This document shows, one piece after another, positions 36,922-45,415 of a DNA stretch of 64,000 nucleotides. Under the pieces are notes generated by a model that did not search any database, was not told the DNA's origin, and was given only the letters and a program-made list of their open reading frames with translations. This stretch comes from Bradyrhizobium sp. CB1015 (lineage in GTDB: Bacteria > Pseudomonadota > Alphaproteobacteria > Rhizobiales > Xanthobacteraceae), in assembly GCF_025200925.1 (NCBI RefSeq), contig NZ_CP104174.1, positions 4,464,001-4,528,000 of the forward strand. The letters run 5' to 3'. The translations under genes and the position numbers were made by a program. How positions within the stretch are numbered: position 1 is the first letter of the stretch; each line of letters opens with the position of its first letter.

Positions 36922-38130
36922 ATGTCCATGACCAGGCTTCGCGTCTACGACGACACCAAAGCGTTGTTCCATTTGCCTGACGGCCTGATCTATCTCGACG
37001 GCAATTCGCTCGGTGCGCTGCCGCTGGGCGTTGCCGAGCGTGTCAACCGCGTGATCACCGAGGAGTGGGGCAACGAGCTGATCCGCGCCTGGAACACGGC
37101 AGGGTGGTATGTCCAGCCGCGCCATGTCGGCGATCGCATCGCGCGGTTGATTGGTGCGGCGGCCGGTTCGGTCATGGTCGGAGACACGCTGTCCCTGAAG
37201 GTCTATCAGGCACTCGCCGCCGCGCTCGACAAGACTCCGTCCCGCAAGATCGTCCTGTCGGACACCGGCAACTTCCCGACCGACCTCTACATGGCAGAGG
37301 GCCTGATCGCGACGCTCGGGCGCGGCCATCAATTGCGTCTGGTGGCACCGGACGAGATCGAGGCCGCATTGTCCGAGGAGATCGCCGTTCTGTACATCAC
37401 CGAGGTCGACTACCGCACCGGCGGCCGCCACGATATGGCAAAGCTCACCGCGAAAGCGCATGCGCTCGGCATCGTCACGGTCTGGGATCTCGCCCATTCC
37501 GCCGGCGCGCTGCCGGTCGATCTCGCCGTCAGCGGCGCCGATTTCGCCGCGGGGTGTACCTACAAATATCTCAACGCGGGTCCTGGCGCGCCGGCGTTCC
37601 TCTATGTCGCGCCGCGCCATGCCGACAGCGCGCGCGCCGCTCTGTCGGGGTGGATGGGCCACGCAAAGCCGTTTGCGTTCGAGCTCGCCTATGCGGCCGC
37701 GGGCGGCGTCGAACGCATGCGCGTCGGCACCCCGCCGGTGCTGGCCATGGCGGCGCTGGAGGCCTCGCTCGACATCTGGGACAGGGTCGATATCGCGGAG
37801 GTTCGTGCGCGCTCGCTGGCGCTGGGCGATCTCCTGATCGGTGAGGTCGAGCGCCGTTGTCCGCAGCTCAAGCTCGTCACCCCGCGCGACCATGAGCGCC
37901 GCGGCTCTCAAGTCTCGTTCGCCTTCGACGGCGGCTACGCCGCGATGCAGGCCCTGATCGCCCGCGGCGTCATCGGCGACTTCCGCGCGCCTGACATCAT
38001 GCGGTTCGGCCTCACGCCGCTTTATGTCGGAGCGGATGAGATCATCCGGGCGGCCGAGATCATCGAAGAGGTGATTGCCGATGAGATTTGGCGCCGTCCG
38101 GAGTACCAGGTCGTGAACGCGGTGACGTGA
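36922..38130 (+). CDS. kynU: Kynureninase
   Basis: 402 residues, PLP enzyme cleaving kynurenine to anthranilate and alanine. The N-terminal LYLDGNSLGALP block (here IYLDGNSLGAL), the VWDLAHSAGALPVDL segment with the PLP-contacting Asp, and the Schiff-base lysine in CTYKYLNAGPG are present. It starts two bases after the kynA stop. The operon as a whole makes anthranilate, alanine and formate from tryptophan. Confidence 0.96.
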   Translation: MSMTRLRVYDDTKALFHLPDGLIYLDGNSLGALPLGVAERVNRVITEEWGNELIRAWNTAGWYVQPRHVGDRIARLIGAAAGSVMVGDTLSLKVYQALAAALDKTPSRKIVLSDTGNFPTDLYMAEGLIATLGRGHQLRLVAPDEIEAALSEEIAVLYITEVDYRTGGRHDMAKLTAKAHALGIVTVWDLAHSAGALPVDLAVSGADFAAGCTYKYLNAGPGAPAFLYVAPRHADSARAALSGWMGHAKPFAFELAYAAAGGVERMRVGTPPVLAMAALEASLDIWDRVDIAEVRARSLALGDLLIGEVERRCPQLKLVTPRDHERRGSQVSFAFDGGYAAMQALIARGVIGDFRAPDIMRFGLTPLYVGADEIIRAAEIIEEVIADEIWRRPEYQVVNAVT

Positions 38131-38234
38131 GAAGGGACGCTTCCTCAGACGTCAGGGATGATTACCTCGGACGTCATTGCTTCGCCGCGCGGGGCAATTC
38201 ACGTTGAGACCACAACCAATTGGGAGCAGTTCCG

Positions 38235-38633
38235 ATGACGCCGCTCGAGAAGCTTAAAGCGATGAAGATGCCGTTCGCCGAGCTCAAGGGCGTCGAGTTT
38301 GTCGCGGCGGAGAAGGACCGCGTGGTGGCGCGGATGACGGTCCGGCCCGAACTCTGCACGCTTCACCACACCATCCACGGCGGGGCCGTGATGGCGCTGG
38401 CCGATTCCGTCGGCGCGGCAGCGACCGTGATCAATCTGCCCGAGGACGCCAAGGGTACGACCACGCTGGAGAGCAAGACCAATTTCATCGGCGGGGCGAA
38501 GGAGGGGGCTACGATCATCGCCACCGCCACCCCGGTGCACCGGGGCCGGCGGACCCAGGTCTGGACCACCCGGCTGGAAACCGGGGACGGCAAGCTGGTT
38601 GCGGTGGTGACCCAGACGCAGTTGGTGCTGTGA
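38235..38633 (+). CDS. PaaI-type hotdog thioesterase
   Basis: 132 residues, single hotdog domain with the LHHTIHGGAVMALADSVG block typical of PaaI-like acyl-CoA thioesterases. GGGAG before the ATG at 38235 supports this start over a TTG at 38220. It is 104 bp beyond kynU and could be part of the same aromatic-metabolism set, though nothing shows the substrate. Confidence 0.85.
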   Translation: MTPLEKLKAMKMPFAELKGVEFVAAEKDRVVARMTVRPELCTLHHTIHGGAVMALADSVGAAATVINLPEDAKGTTTLESKTNFIGGAKEGATIIATATPVHRGRRTQVWTTRLETGDGKLVAVVTQTQLVL

Positions 38634-38784
38634 AACTCCAGGATTTTGATTTCATTAACGAATTAGTCGCGCCGGTGCCCGAAACTTGGGCAGGTCCCCG
38701 TCTTGAAAATCATGGTGCGATGCACAATATAGGGGGCCTAGGGATTCGAACGCCTCCTCGAGGGACACCAAGAGGAGTTTTGAC

Positions 38785-39390
38785 GTGGTACTTGAAGACA
38801 CCGTCCGTACCGTTCCCGGCTATGTACGGACCTTGATCCAGCAGGAAGAATTGCCGCTCCTGCGCGATCACCTGCTGAGGCTTGATGCCGCCAGCCGGCA
38901 CGACCGTTTCAACGGCTTTCTCGACGACAGCTTCATCGAGCGCTACGCCGCCCGCTGTGCCGAGGACGGCACCGTGATCGTTGCCTATATGGTCGACGGC
39001 GTGGTGCGCGGTGCGGCCGAGCTGCATCCGCCGGAGGACGATTCCTTGCCGGAGGTCGCCTTCAGCGTGGAAGCCTCCGCGCGCCGCCAGGGCGTCGGCA
39101 CCGTGCTGTTCCGCCGCCTGATCGCAGAGGCGCGCTGGAAGGGCTACAAGCAGCTGCGCGTCACGACCGGTGCCGAGAATCACGCGATGCGGGCGCTCGC
39201 CAGGAAGTTCGGGGCCCATCTGGCGTTCCGCCACGGCGAATCGACCGGCACGATCGACCTCGCCAAGACGCCCGAGGCCGAGCTTGCCGATCTCGCGGCC
39301 TCGCCGTTCACGGCCGGGCGCGCTCTTCTCAGCTTCAACAGCACGTGCTGGAAGCTGATCTCGAGCATGTACGGCAATCGCGCCGCATAG
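38785..39390 (+). CDS. GNAT N-acetyltransferase
   Basis: 201 residues. The acetyl-CoA loop is clear: VAFSVEASARRQGVGTVLFR (strand 4 plus R-R-x-G-V-G-T), then an AENHAMRALARKFG segment as in protein or small-molecule N-acetyltransferases. AGGAG seven bases upstream supports the GTG start at 38785. It ends in a strong terminator. Confidence 0.88.
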   Translation: MVLEDTVRTVPGYVRTLIQQEELPLLRDHLLRLDAASRHDRFNGFLDDSFIERYAARCAEDGTVIVAYMVDGVVRGAAELHPPEDDSLPEVAFSVEASARRQGVGTVLFRRLIAEARWKGYKQLRVTTGAENHAMRALARKFGAHLAFRHGESTGTIDLAKTPEAELADLAASPFTAGRALLSFNSTCWKLISSMYGNRAA

Positions 39391-39415
39391 CCCGAAAATT
39401 GCGTACAGGAATCAT

Positions 39416-39444
39416 AAAGCGGACCGGCAACGCCGGTCCGCTTT
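39416..39444. terminator. Strong bidirectional terminator
   Basis: A perfect 13-bp stem, AAAGCGGACCGGC (39416-39428) and GCCGGTCCGCTTT (39432-39444), with loop AAC. A-rich and T-rich arms let it work in both directions, between the convergent GNAT gene and the gene at 39471. Confidence 0.9.
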
Positions 39445-39470
39445 CGTGTTCTGCGCGATGAAATGGATGC

Positions 39471-39770
39471 TCAGCTGCGTGTGGCGGCGCCGAAGCGGCG
39501 GACCACGCGGCGTTCGACCACGACGGAGCGCTGCGCGCCCTGTTCGCCGGCGATCACGCGCGTCGCAGTGATGCGGCTGTTGGCGCGGGCCTGCTTCTTC
39601 ACCTCGGCCTGGACGACGTCGAGCGGCATCCCCATCAAGGCTGCGGCGATCTCGGCCTGCTGCGCCTGGTCGTCGGTGATGCCGACAGCGGCGAAGATCG
39701 CCTCGTCCAGGGTCGGAGGATCATGGCGGACGCGCCGCGTGCCATATTTGGTATTCCAGTCTGCGCTCAT
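39471..39770 (-). CDS. Small conserved-looking protein, function unknown
   Basis: 99 residues, start at ATG 39770. An acidic helical first half (LDEAIFAAVGITDDQAQQAE, IAAALMGMPLDVVQAEVKKQ) and a basic tail (VVERRVVRRFGAATRS), a layout seen in nucleic-acid-binding or degradosome-type small proteins. I do not recognise a family. Ends in the shared terminator. Confidence 0.7.
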   Translation of the reverse strand: MSADWNTKYGTRRVRHDPPTLDEAIFAAVGITDDQAQQAEIAAALMGMPLDVVQAEVKKQARANSRITATRVIAGEQGAQRSVVVERRVVRRFGAATRS

Positions 39771-39864
39771 AACGGCCTCATTTCGATGCCGGATACCTAG
39801 TGCCGCCAATGTTGCATTGCAATATGAAATCGGTGTGGCATCTCAGCTATGCACCGGTCTGGTG

Positions 39865-40551
39865 TCACAGCGGTGACGCAGCACCTGCGCCGACCTCCAC
39901 CCGTTGCTGGGGCCAACGCTTCAGGGCGGCGTGTCCGGCTTCGGTGAGCCGATAGATTCCCCGCTCAGTGCGTTCGAACCAACCATACACATTGTTAAGC
40001 AAGATCTTGCCGGCATCGGGGCAGCGTTCGCGCAGCGTGCGCACCGGCTTCGGCCCTTCGGCAAGCGCCGCCGCGCAGGCCAGCGCCTGCTGGCGATAGG
40101 CCGTCATGATCGGTGCGCGGGTGCTGCCGCCAAGCACGGGATCGCCCTGGCGGCGCTGATGCTCGGCGACGAGACGCGAGCGCACCTTCGGCTCGCGGCG
40201 CGGCGCCGCGGTCGGCGGCTTCACCAGCACTTCGACCTGGCCGCGATCGGTCACGCCAAGCATGCCGAAGCCGAGGCGGCGGCAGAGATTGCGATAGCGC
40301 GCATCGCTCTCGCGTCCCTTGCCGCGTGCGGACATCTTCGCTGCGATCCAGACCTCGTCGCCGGCCGGCGCGCGATCGACCGCCTGCAGGATCAGCTCGA
40401 GATTAAAGGCAAGCTTGAGCTCGCCGATCACCACGACGGGTGGATCGCCAGCGCTGAGGCCGACGAGATCGCAGCCGCCGATCTCGCCCTTGACCGTGAA
40501 GCCGAGCTCTTCGAGGAAGCGTTTGACGGGGAGGTAAAGCGCGGTTTCCAA
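39865..40551 (-). CDS. DUF2161 protein with nuclease-like core
   Basis: 228 residues. The N-terminal half reads like a restriction-endonuclease fold: LGFTVKGEIGGCDLVGL (Glu and Asp), then VVVIGELKLAFNLELILQAV giving the E-x-K motif. The C-terminal half contains a winged-helix-like segment (LLNNVYGWFERTERGIYRLT). This combination fits the DUF2161 family, annotated in databases as putative phosphodiesterases. Role unknown; stands alone. Confidence 0.75.
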   Translation of the reverse strand: METALYLPVKRFLEELGFTVKGEIGGCDLVGLSAGDPPVVVIGELKLAFNLELILQAVDRAPAGDEVWIAAKMSARGKGRESDARYRNLCRRLGFGMLGVTDRGQVEVLVKPPTAAPRREPKVRSRLVAEHQRRQGDPVLGGSTRAPIMTAYRQQALACAAALAEGPKPVRTLRERCPDAGKILLNNVYGWFERTERGIYRLTEAGHAALKRWPQQRVEVGAGAASPL

Positions 40552-40650
40552 GGGACGTCCGATTGGAGAATCAGTTGCGGGGCAGTTTAGAGCGTTCTCG
40601 GCCCCGATTGAATCGGAGCCGATGTCTCCAACGTTTCGATCGGAACGCGA

Positions 40651-41331
40651 TTACACCCGTCCACCGACCGGGATCAGGGCGCCCGTGACGCCGCCGGCGG
40701 CATCGCTGGCGAGGAACAGGATGACTTCGGCGAGTTCCTGTGGCGTCACCCATTTGGAAAAGTCCGCTTTCGGCATGTCGGCGCGGTTGGCCGCGGTGTC
40801 GATGATCGAGGGCAGCACGGCGTTGACGGTAACCTTGCCCTTCCACTCGTTGGCGAGGGCCTCGGTGAGGCGATGAACGCCGGCTTTCGACGCGGCATAG
40901 GGGCCCATGCCGCTGCCGGCCTGCAGCGCGCCCATGGCGCCGATATTGACGATGCGACCCGCCGTTGACTGGGCGAGGTGCGGCAGCGCCGCGCGCGAGG
41001 CGTTGAGCGCCGTCAGGACGTTCAGCGCGTGCATGCGCTGCCACGTCGCGATGTCGCCGTCACCGACGGCCTCGAAGGCGAAGCCGCCCGCGATGTTGAT
41101 CAGCGCGTCGAGCCGGCCGAAATGCTTTGCGGCCGCATCGACGGCATTCTTCGCTTGCGCGGCGTCGGACAGGTCGACACCGCCCATCACGATGCGTTCG
41201 GACGTCGTTGGCAATTGCGAGGGCGCGTGATCGATGCCGGCGATCCGCGCGCCGCGCGACTGCGCGGCCTCGGCAACGACCTTGCCGAGTGCGCCAAGCG
41301 CGCCGGTCACGATGATGACTTTTCCCTGCAC
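40651..41331 (-). CDS. Short-chain dehydrogenase/reductase
   Basis: 226 residues, Rossmann fold with TGALGALGK (cofactor loop), NIAGG, and catalytic Y-x3-K in MGPYAASKAGVHRLTEAL. I chose the GTG at 41331 because GGAG lies seven bases upstream and SDR proteins start close to the first strand (KVIIVTGA). A longer reading from 41394 adds an unconserved leader. Substrate not deducible. Confidence 0.85.
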   Translation of the reverse strand: MQGKVIIVTGALGALGKVVAEAAQSRGARIAGIDHAPSQLPTTSERIVMGGVDLSDAAQAKNAVDAAAKHFGRLDALINIAGGFAFEAVGDGDIATWQRMHALNVLTALNASRAALPHLAQSTAGRIVNIGAMGALQAGSGMGPYAASKAGVHRLTEALANEWKGKVTVNAVLPSIIDTAANRADMPKADFSKWVTPQELAEVILFLASDAAGGVTGALIPVGGRV

Positions 41332-41439
41332 GGTGCTGCTCCGTCCGTCGCGCTGCGGCAGTCCGAATTGGACTTGCAATGGCGGCGGCTTCAAGGCTGG
41401 GCTATAAATGCAACTTTAGATCGTTAGGGAGGTCATTTC

Positions 41440-42159
41440 ATGTCTGACAATTTGCCAACCGTCGAATTTCCCGCCGCGATCGTCGACCTGACATATCCGC
41501 TGATGCGGCTCCGACAGGCGTTGGACGGCAAGGGACCCGTGCGCATCGTCGCCATGGGCTCGTCGTCGACAGCCGGACGAGCCGATGTCGTCCCGTATCC
41601 CTATAGGCTGGAGATGTATTTGCGGCAGTATTTCAAGGATGTGGTGCCGCGGCCGGACATCCGGATTGACGTCCTGAACCGGGGCAAGGGCGGCGAAGAG
41701 GCAAACGAAGAGCTCGGGCGCTTCGAGGCGGATATTTTTCGTGAAGGTCCGGCATTGGTCATCTGGCAGGTCGGAACGAATGCGGTGTTTCATAACGAGA
41801 AGTACGACGTGGATATCGTTGCCGGGAACATCAGGGAGGGCCTGGCGCAACTACGCGCTCGCGGCTTCGAGGTTCTGGTGATCGATCCGCAATTTGTGAC
41901 GAAGATGCTTTGGGACGACCGCGCTGAGCTCGCTGACAAGATGGTGCGGCTGATCCGCGAAGCTGCCAACGAGGCCGAGGTGAACTTGTTTCAGCGCTGG
42001 TCACTGATGCGGCATTGGCACGTGCAGAACAATGTCTCGCTCGAACAATTGATCGACACGGGTGACCCCGACAAGCTGCATCAGAACGATTGGAGCACCC
42101 AGCAAGTTTCCTTGGCGCTCAAGAACGCCATCATCAAGGCCCTCGGTCCGATGGCGTGA
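41440..42159 (+). CDS. SGNH/GDSL-type hydrolase
   Basis: 239 residues. The four SGNH blocks can be seen: nucleophile Ser in AMGSSSTAGR (about 39-48), Gly in NRGKGGEEAN, Asn in WQVGTNAVF and the Asp-His pair near DPDKLHQND. The enzymes are esterases or carbohydrate deacetylases. No signal peptide, so probably cytoplasmic. It converges on the tyrosine phosphatase gene. Confidence 0.82.
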   Translation: MSDNLPTVEFPAAIVDLTYPLMRLRQALDGKGPVRIVAMGSSSTAGRADVVPYPYRLEMYLRQYFKDVVPRPDIRIDVLNRGKGGEEANEELGRFEADIFREGPALVIWQVGTNAVFHNEKYDVDIVAGNIREGLAQLRARGFEVLVIDPQFVTKMLWDDRAELADKMVRLIREAANEAEVNLFQRWSLMRHWHVQNNVSLEQLIDTGDPDKLHQNDWSTQQVSLALKNAIIKALGPMA

Positions 42160-42174
42160 AGCCGCCGGTGCGGA

Positions 42175-42933
42175 TCAAGCCTGCAGGTAACGTTCCTTCA
42201 GTGCAGTGCGCTCTGCTGCGCCCAACTTGAGCCCGTCGCGCAAATAGGTTTCGAGATCGCCATATTCGCTGCCGACCGCTTCGAAAGCGGCCGCCAGGTA
42301 AGAGGCCTCGACGCTGCCGATCGCGTCGAGGACATCGGCGGGCAGATCGGAGGCGTTCGACGGGTCGCGCTTGTAGTGCCGGTTGGTCAAGAGGTAGTCC
42401 TCCGCAATGACATCCTCGGGCACGCCCAGCGCGTGCAGGATCAGCGCGCTGGCAAGGCCGGTGCGGTCCTTGCCGGCGGTGCAGTGGATCACGAGCGGCG
42501 CGCGGTCTTCCAGCAGATGGCCGAACAGCGCGCGGAAGCTGTGCGTGTTGTGGCGGACATAGTTGCGATAGGATTCGCGCATGAGCTCGAGCGCCACAGC
42601 TGCGGTCAGCCTACCCTTCGCGAGCTCGGCGCGCAGCGCGGCCACGACGGTCGGTTCGATCGGCAGCGAATGCACCGTGATCTCGTTCACGACGCAGATG
42701 CCGGCCGCGCGCTCCTCGACACCGCGGAAATCGAAGGCGCTGCGCACGCCGAGCGCGCGGACGACCTCGACATCGGCCGCGGTGAGCTGGCCGAGATGGT
42801 TGGAGCGGAAAATGTGCCGCCAACGCGTGACGCGGCCATCGGCGGTCGGGTAGCCGCCGAGGTCGCGGAAATTGCTGGCACCCCTGAGGGCGAGATGACG
42901 GGAAGGGGAGTCCTTCAGGGAGGAGTCTTGCAT
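42175..42933 (-). CDS. Tyrosine-protein phosphatase (Y_phosphatase3 family)
   Basis: 252 residues with the phosphate loop VIHCTAGKDRTG (Cys151, Arg157) and the N-terminal SNFRDLGGYPTADGR typical of bacterial PTPs of the IphP/LipA type. Some relatives act on phosphoinositides or phosphosugars as well as tyrosine. No signal sequence, so cytoplasmic. Confidence 0.9.
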   Translation of the reverse strand: MQDSSLKDSPSRHLALRGASNFRDLGGYPTADGRVTRWRHIFRSNHLGQLTAADVEVVRALGVRSAFDFRGVEERAAGICVVNEITVHSLPIEPTVVAALRAELAKGRLTAAVALELMRESYRNYVRHNTHSFRALFGHLLEDRAPLVIHCTAGKDRTGLASALILHALGVPEDVIAEDYLLTNRHYKRDPSNASDLPADVLDAIGSVEASYLAAAFEAVGSEYGDLETYLRDGLKLGAAERTALKERYLQA

Positions 42934-43004
42934 GGGATCAGCTTGGGTTATGGTTCCACCGGATGCACGTTCGGCGTCCTTGCGGTCTATTACAGGGGGC
43001 GATC

Positions 43005-43331
43005 ATGGGCCGGCACAAGGCCATTGTTTTGACGGTCAGCATGCTGGCGGGCGCAATGCTCGGTTCGCGGCAGGTAGATGCGCAGACCTTCCAAACCTAC
43101 CGTTGCGCCGATGGTACGCAGTTCATCGTCGGGTTTTATGACGGCGACAAGCGCGCCTTCCTGCAGATCGACGGCGAGCCTGTCGCGCTCGCCAAGCGAC
43201 TGGCGATTTCGGGGGCGCGCTATTCGGGGGCGGGAGTCACGCTGAGGATTCCCAAGACCGGGCCCACCACGGTCAAGCACCTGAAGCGGCCGGTTACGAC
43301 CTGCGCGGTGGTCGAAAAGCCCGGGATCTAG
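43005..43331 (+). CDS. MliC-like exported protein (lysozyme inhibitor fold)
   Basis: 108 residues. Signal sequence (AIVLTVSMLAGAMLGSRQVDA), then YRCADGTQFIVGFYD and a late Cys, matching the MliC/PliC pattern of periplasmic inhibitors of c-type lysozyme. The conserved Ser/Lys loop of MliC is not clear, so inhibition is not certain. GGGGG lies six bases before the ATG at 43005. Confidence 0.75.
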   Translation: MGRHKAIVLTVSMLAGAMLGSRQVDAQTFQTYRCADGTQFIVGFYDGDKRAFLQIDGEPVALAKRLAISGARYSGAGVTLRIPKTGPTTVKHLKRPVTTCAVVEKPGI

Positions 43332-43349
43332 CCGGGGCCTCCAGGAATC

Positions 43350-43385
43350 AAAAAGGGCCGAAACACCGTTGTTTCGACCCTTTTT
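43350..43385. terminator. Bidirectional terminator
   Basis: AAAAAGGGCCGAAACA and TGTTTCGACCCTTTTT pair in a 16-base stem with one mismatch and loop CCGT, giving a T-run on both strands. It serves the convergent MliC-like and DUF2735 genes. Confidence 0.9.
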
Positions 43386-43440
43386 CAAACTGCCGCCGGC
43401 CGCTTAAGAGAACCCGGCACCGTCAGACCAGCAGCTGGCA

Positions 43441-43644
43441 TCAGCGTTCCCATTTGGGCTTGGCTTCGTCGACCGCGTCCTGGTGGTACCAGCTGTCGCT
43501 GCAGATCGAGACGTTCGCGGGTAGCGAAGCCTGATCGGCGGGAAGGCGGGTCTCGCCATAGCGGCGTCCGGCGAGGGCCGCACGGCCGCCGACGGGGAAT
43601 TGATAGATCTTTGCAGATCCGTGACTCAGACCATTGTTCATCAT
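43441..43644 (-). CDS. DUF2735 family small protein
   Basis: 67 residues with GSAKIYQFPVGGRAALAGRR and YGETR, the core of the rhizobial DUF2735 family. The first of two adjacent ATGs (43644) is used; GGAG lies about seven bases upstream. It is divergent from glnII, and the two may share nitrogen control, but I see no good sigma-54 site on this strand. Function unknown. Confidence 0.8.
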   Translation of the reverse strand: MMNNGLSHGSAKIYQFPVGGRAALAGRRYGETRLPADQASLPANVSICSDSWYHQDAVDEAKPKWER

Positions 43645-43988
43645 TGCGATTCTCCTTGGTCGAAGCGCCTTGGCCTCCATGGTGCGCCCGACTCGTTCGA
43701 TTGTGGTTACTGGATTCCCCATATCGGCCGCCCATCCCGGATTGGAAAGTGCTGAAAAGGAAATCAGTTTCCGCTCAATTTGTAGGCAGTCAGCCTTCTG
43801 CATCCTCGAAGGCACGCTGCCGCTGACCAACGGGTGAGCCATTCCGAAGGTTGCTGAGGAGGGGTGGGGGAGTTTGCGAAAGTTACCGGACGTTGATGAG
43901 CGTTTCATCGGCAACGCGCGGGGCGGCGCTCGCTGCTTCTGAATCGGGCGTTTTCCGCGGGGTTTTTGCACTGCAGCTTCACGCCGAG

Positions 43989-44007
43989 GTGCGCGGCTAT
44001 GACGCAC
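43989..44007 (+). promoter_or_regulatory. Possible enhancer-binding dyad for glnII
   Basis: GTGCG-N9-CGCAC forms an inverted repeat 73-91 bases before the sigma-54 promoter. The half-sites recall the NtrC core (GCAC/GTGC), and the distance fits an NtrC enhancer, but the spacer differs from the usual one. Weak evidence. Confidence 0.3.
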
Positions 44008-44079
44008 GGTGCCGTGGAGGGCTCGTCGGTGGCGAGGAGGAGCCGGAAGCGGTGGAAAACCGCCCGTACTGCGGCCTTT

Positions 44080-44095
44080 TGGCACGCGAAATGCT
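44080..44095 (+). promoter_or_regulatory. Sigma-54 (RpoN) promoter of glnII
   Basis: TGGCAC-GCGAA-ATGCT matches the -24/-12 consensus TGGCAC-N5-TTGCW, with the invariant GG (44081-44082) and GC (44093-44094) 12 bases apart. It lies about 90 bases upstream of the glnII ATG. Rhizobial glnII genes are known to be NtrC/RpoN dependent, which agrees. Confidence 0.85.
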
Positions 44096-44185
44096 TGGGA
44101 AGGGCCGGCCGATGATGGCCGGGTACAAAACGTGCGGGGGCCCTCCCGGGCCCCCAACCTTTCGCATCATCTACAGAGAGGCTCA

Positions 44186-45220
44186 ATGACCAAGTACAAG
44201 CTCGAGTACATTTGGCTCGACGGATATACGCCGACTCCGAATTTGCGCGGCAAAACTCAGATCAAGGAATTCGCGTCGTTCCCGACGCTCGAGCAGCTTC
44301 CGCTCTGGGGCTTCGACGGCTCCTCCACCCAGCAGGCCGAAGGCCACAGCTCCGATTGCGTGCTGAAGCCGGTCGCCGTGTTCCCGGACGGTGCGCGCAC
44401 CAACGGCGTGCTGGTGATGTGCGAAGTCATGATGCCCGACGGCAAGACCCCGCATCCGTCCAACAAGCGCGCCACCATTCTCGACGACGCCGGGGCCTGG
44501 TTCGGCTTCGAGCAGGAATACTTCTTCTACAAGGACGGCCGTCCGCTCGGCTTCCCGACCGCCGGCTATCCCGCGCCGCAGGGCCCGTACTACACCGGCG
44601 TCGGCTTCTCGAACGTCGGCGACGTCGCCCGCAAGATCGTCGAAGAGCATCTCGACCTCTGCCTCGCTGCCGGCATCAACCATGAGGGCATCAACGCGGA
44701 AGTCGCCAAGGGCCAGTGGGAATTCCAGATCTTCGGCAAGGGCTCCAAGACCGCTGCCGACCAGATGTGGATGGCTCGGTACCTGATGCTGCGCCTCACC
44801 GAGAAGTACGGCATCGACATCGAATTCCACTGCAAGCCGCTCGGCGACACCGACTGGAACGGCTCGGGCATGCACGCCAATTTCTCGACCGCCTATATGC
44901 GCGAAGTCGGCGGCAAGGAGTATTTCGAGGCGCTGATGGCCGCCTTCGAGAAGAACCTGATGGACCACATCGCCGTCTACGGCCCGGACAACGACAAGCG
45001 TCTGACCGGCAAGCACGAGACCGCGCCGTGGAACAAGTTCAGCTACGGCGTTGCTGACCGCGGCGCCTCGATCCGCGTTCCGCACTCCTTCATCAACAAC
45101 GGCTACAAGGGCTATCTGGAAGACCGCCGTCCGAACTCGCAAGGCGACCCCTACCAGATCGCTTCGCAGATCCTGAAGACGATCTCGTCCGTGCCGACCG
45201 ACAAGAAGGCAGCGGCCTAA
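44186..45220 (+). CDS. glnII: Glutamine synthetase II (eukaryote-type)
   Basis: 344 residues, the octameric or decameric GSII form found in rhizobia next to the usual GSI. Recognised by KLEYIWLDGYTPTPNLRGKT, LPLWGFDGSSTQQAEG, the ATP and metal block EYFFYKDG..FPTAGYPAPQ, and NGSGMHANFST. It condenses ammonia with glutamate. Unlike GSI it is not adenylylated and is controlled by transcription from the sigma-54 promoter upstream. GAGAGG precedes the ATG. A terminator follows. Confidence 0.97.
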   Translation: MTKYKLEYIWLDGYTPTPNLRGKTQIKEFASFPTLEQLPLWGFDGSSTQQAEGHSSDCVLKPVAVFPDGARTNGVLVMCEVMMPDGKTPHPSNKRATILDDAGAWFGFEQEYFFYKDGRPLGFPTAGYPAPQGPYYTGVGFSNVGDVARKIVEEHLDLCLAAGINHEGINAEVAKGQWEFQIFGKGSKTAADQMWMARYLMLRLTEKYGIDIEFHCKPLGDTDWNGSGMHANFSTAYMREVGGKEYFEALMAAFEKNLMDHIAVYGPDNDKRLTGKHETAPWNKFSYGVADRGASIRVPHSFINNGYKGYLEDRRPNSQGDPYQIASQILKTISSVPTDKKAAA

Positions 45221-45264
45221 GATCCTCCCGGCCCGGGCTGGGGGGCTGGCCCGGGTTGGCATTC

Positions 45265-45299
45265 AATCCGTCGGAGCGACAAGCTCCGGCGGATTTTTG
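45265..45299 (+). terminator. Intrinsic terminator of glnII
   Basis: AATCCGTCGGAGC and GCTCCGGCGGATT form a 13-base stem with one mismatch and a GACAA loop, followed by a T-run (TTTTT). It lies 45 bp after the stop codon. Confidence 0.9.
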
Positions 45300-45415
45300 C
45301 ATTGTGATGACAGCTGTTGTTGTGGTCTGCGGACGGGCACCGCGGAAACTTGTTCATCGCCGCCGAAAGCGGGATAGAGTGCATCCGGATGCAAGCAGGG
45401 CCGGGGACACGGCTG

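Larger units (their letters stand above)
43645..44185. other. Divergent control region between the DUF2735 gene and glnII
   Basis: 541 bp without a supported gene. It holds a sigma-54 promoter and a possible enhancer dyad for glnII. The open frame in the forward strand over 44009-44185 is in frame with glnII but has no start signal and crosses the promoter, so I treat it as non-coding leader. Confidence 0.6.

Noticed and set aside
38730..38775. TTCGAATCC-like text on the reverse strand, resembling a tRNA T-loop
   Set aside because: The flanking bases do not pair as a T-stem and no anticodon or acceptor stem can be formed; it is in the leader of the GNAT gene.
44009..44185. Upstream in-frame extension of glnII
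   Set aside because: It includes the sigma-54 promoter and is not similar to glutamine synthetase; the protein starts at the conserved MTKYKLEYIWLDG.
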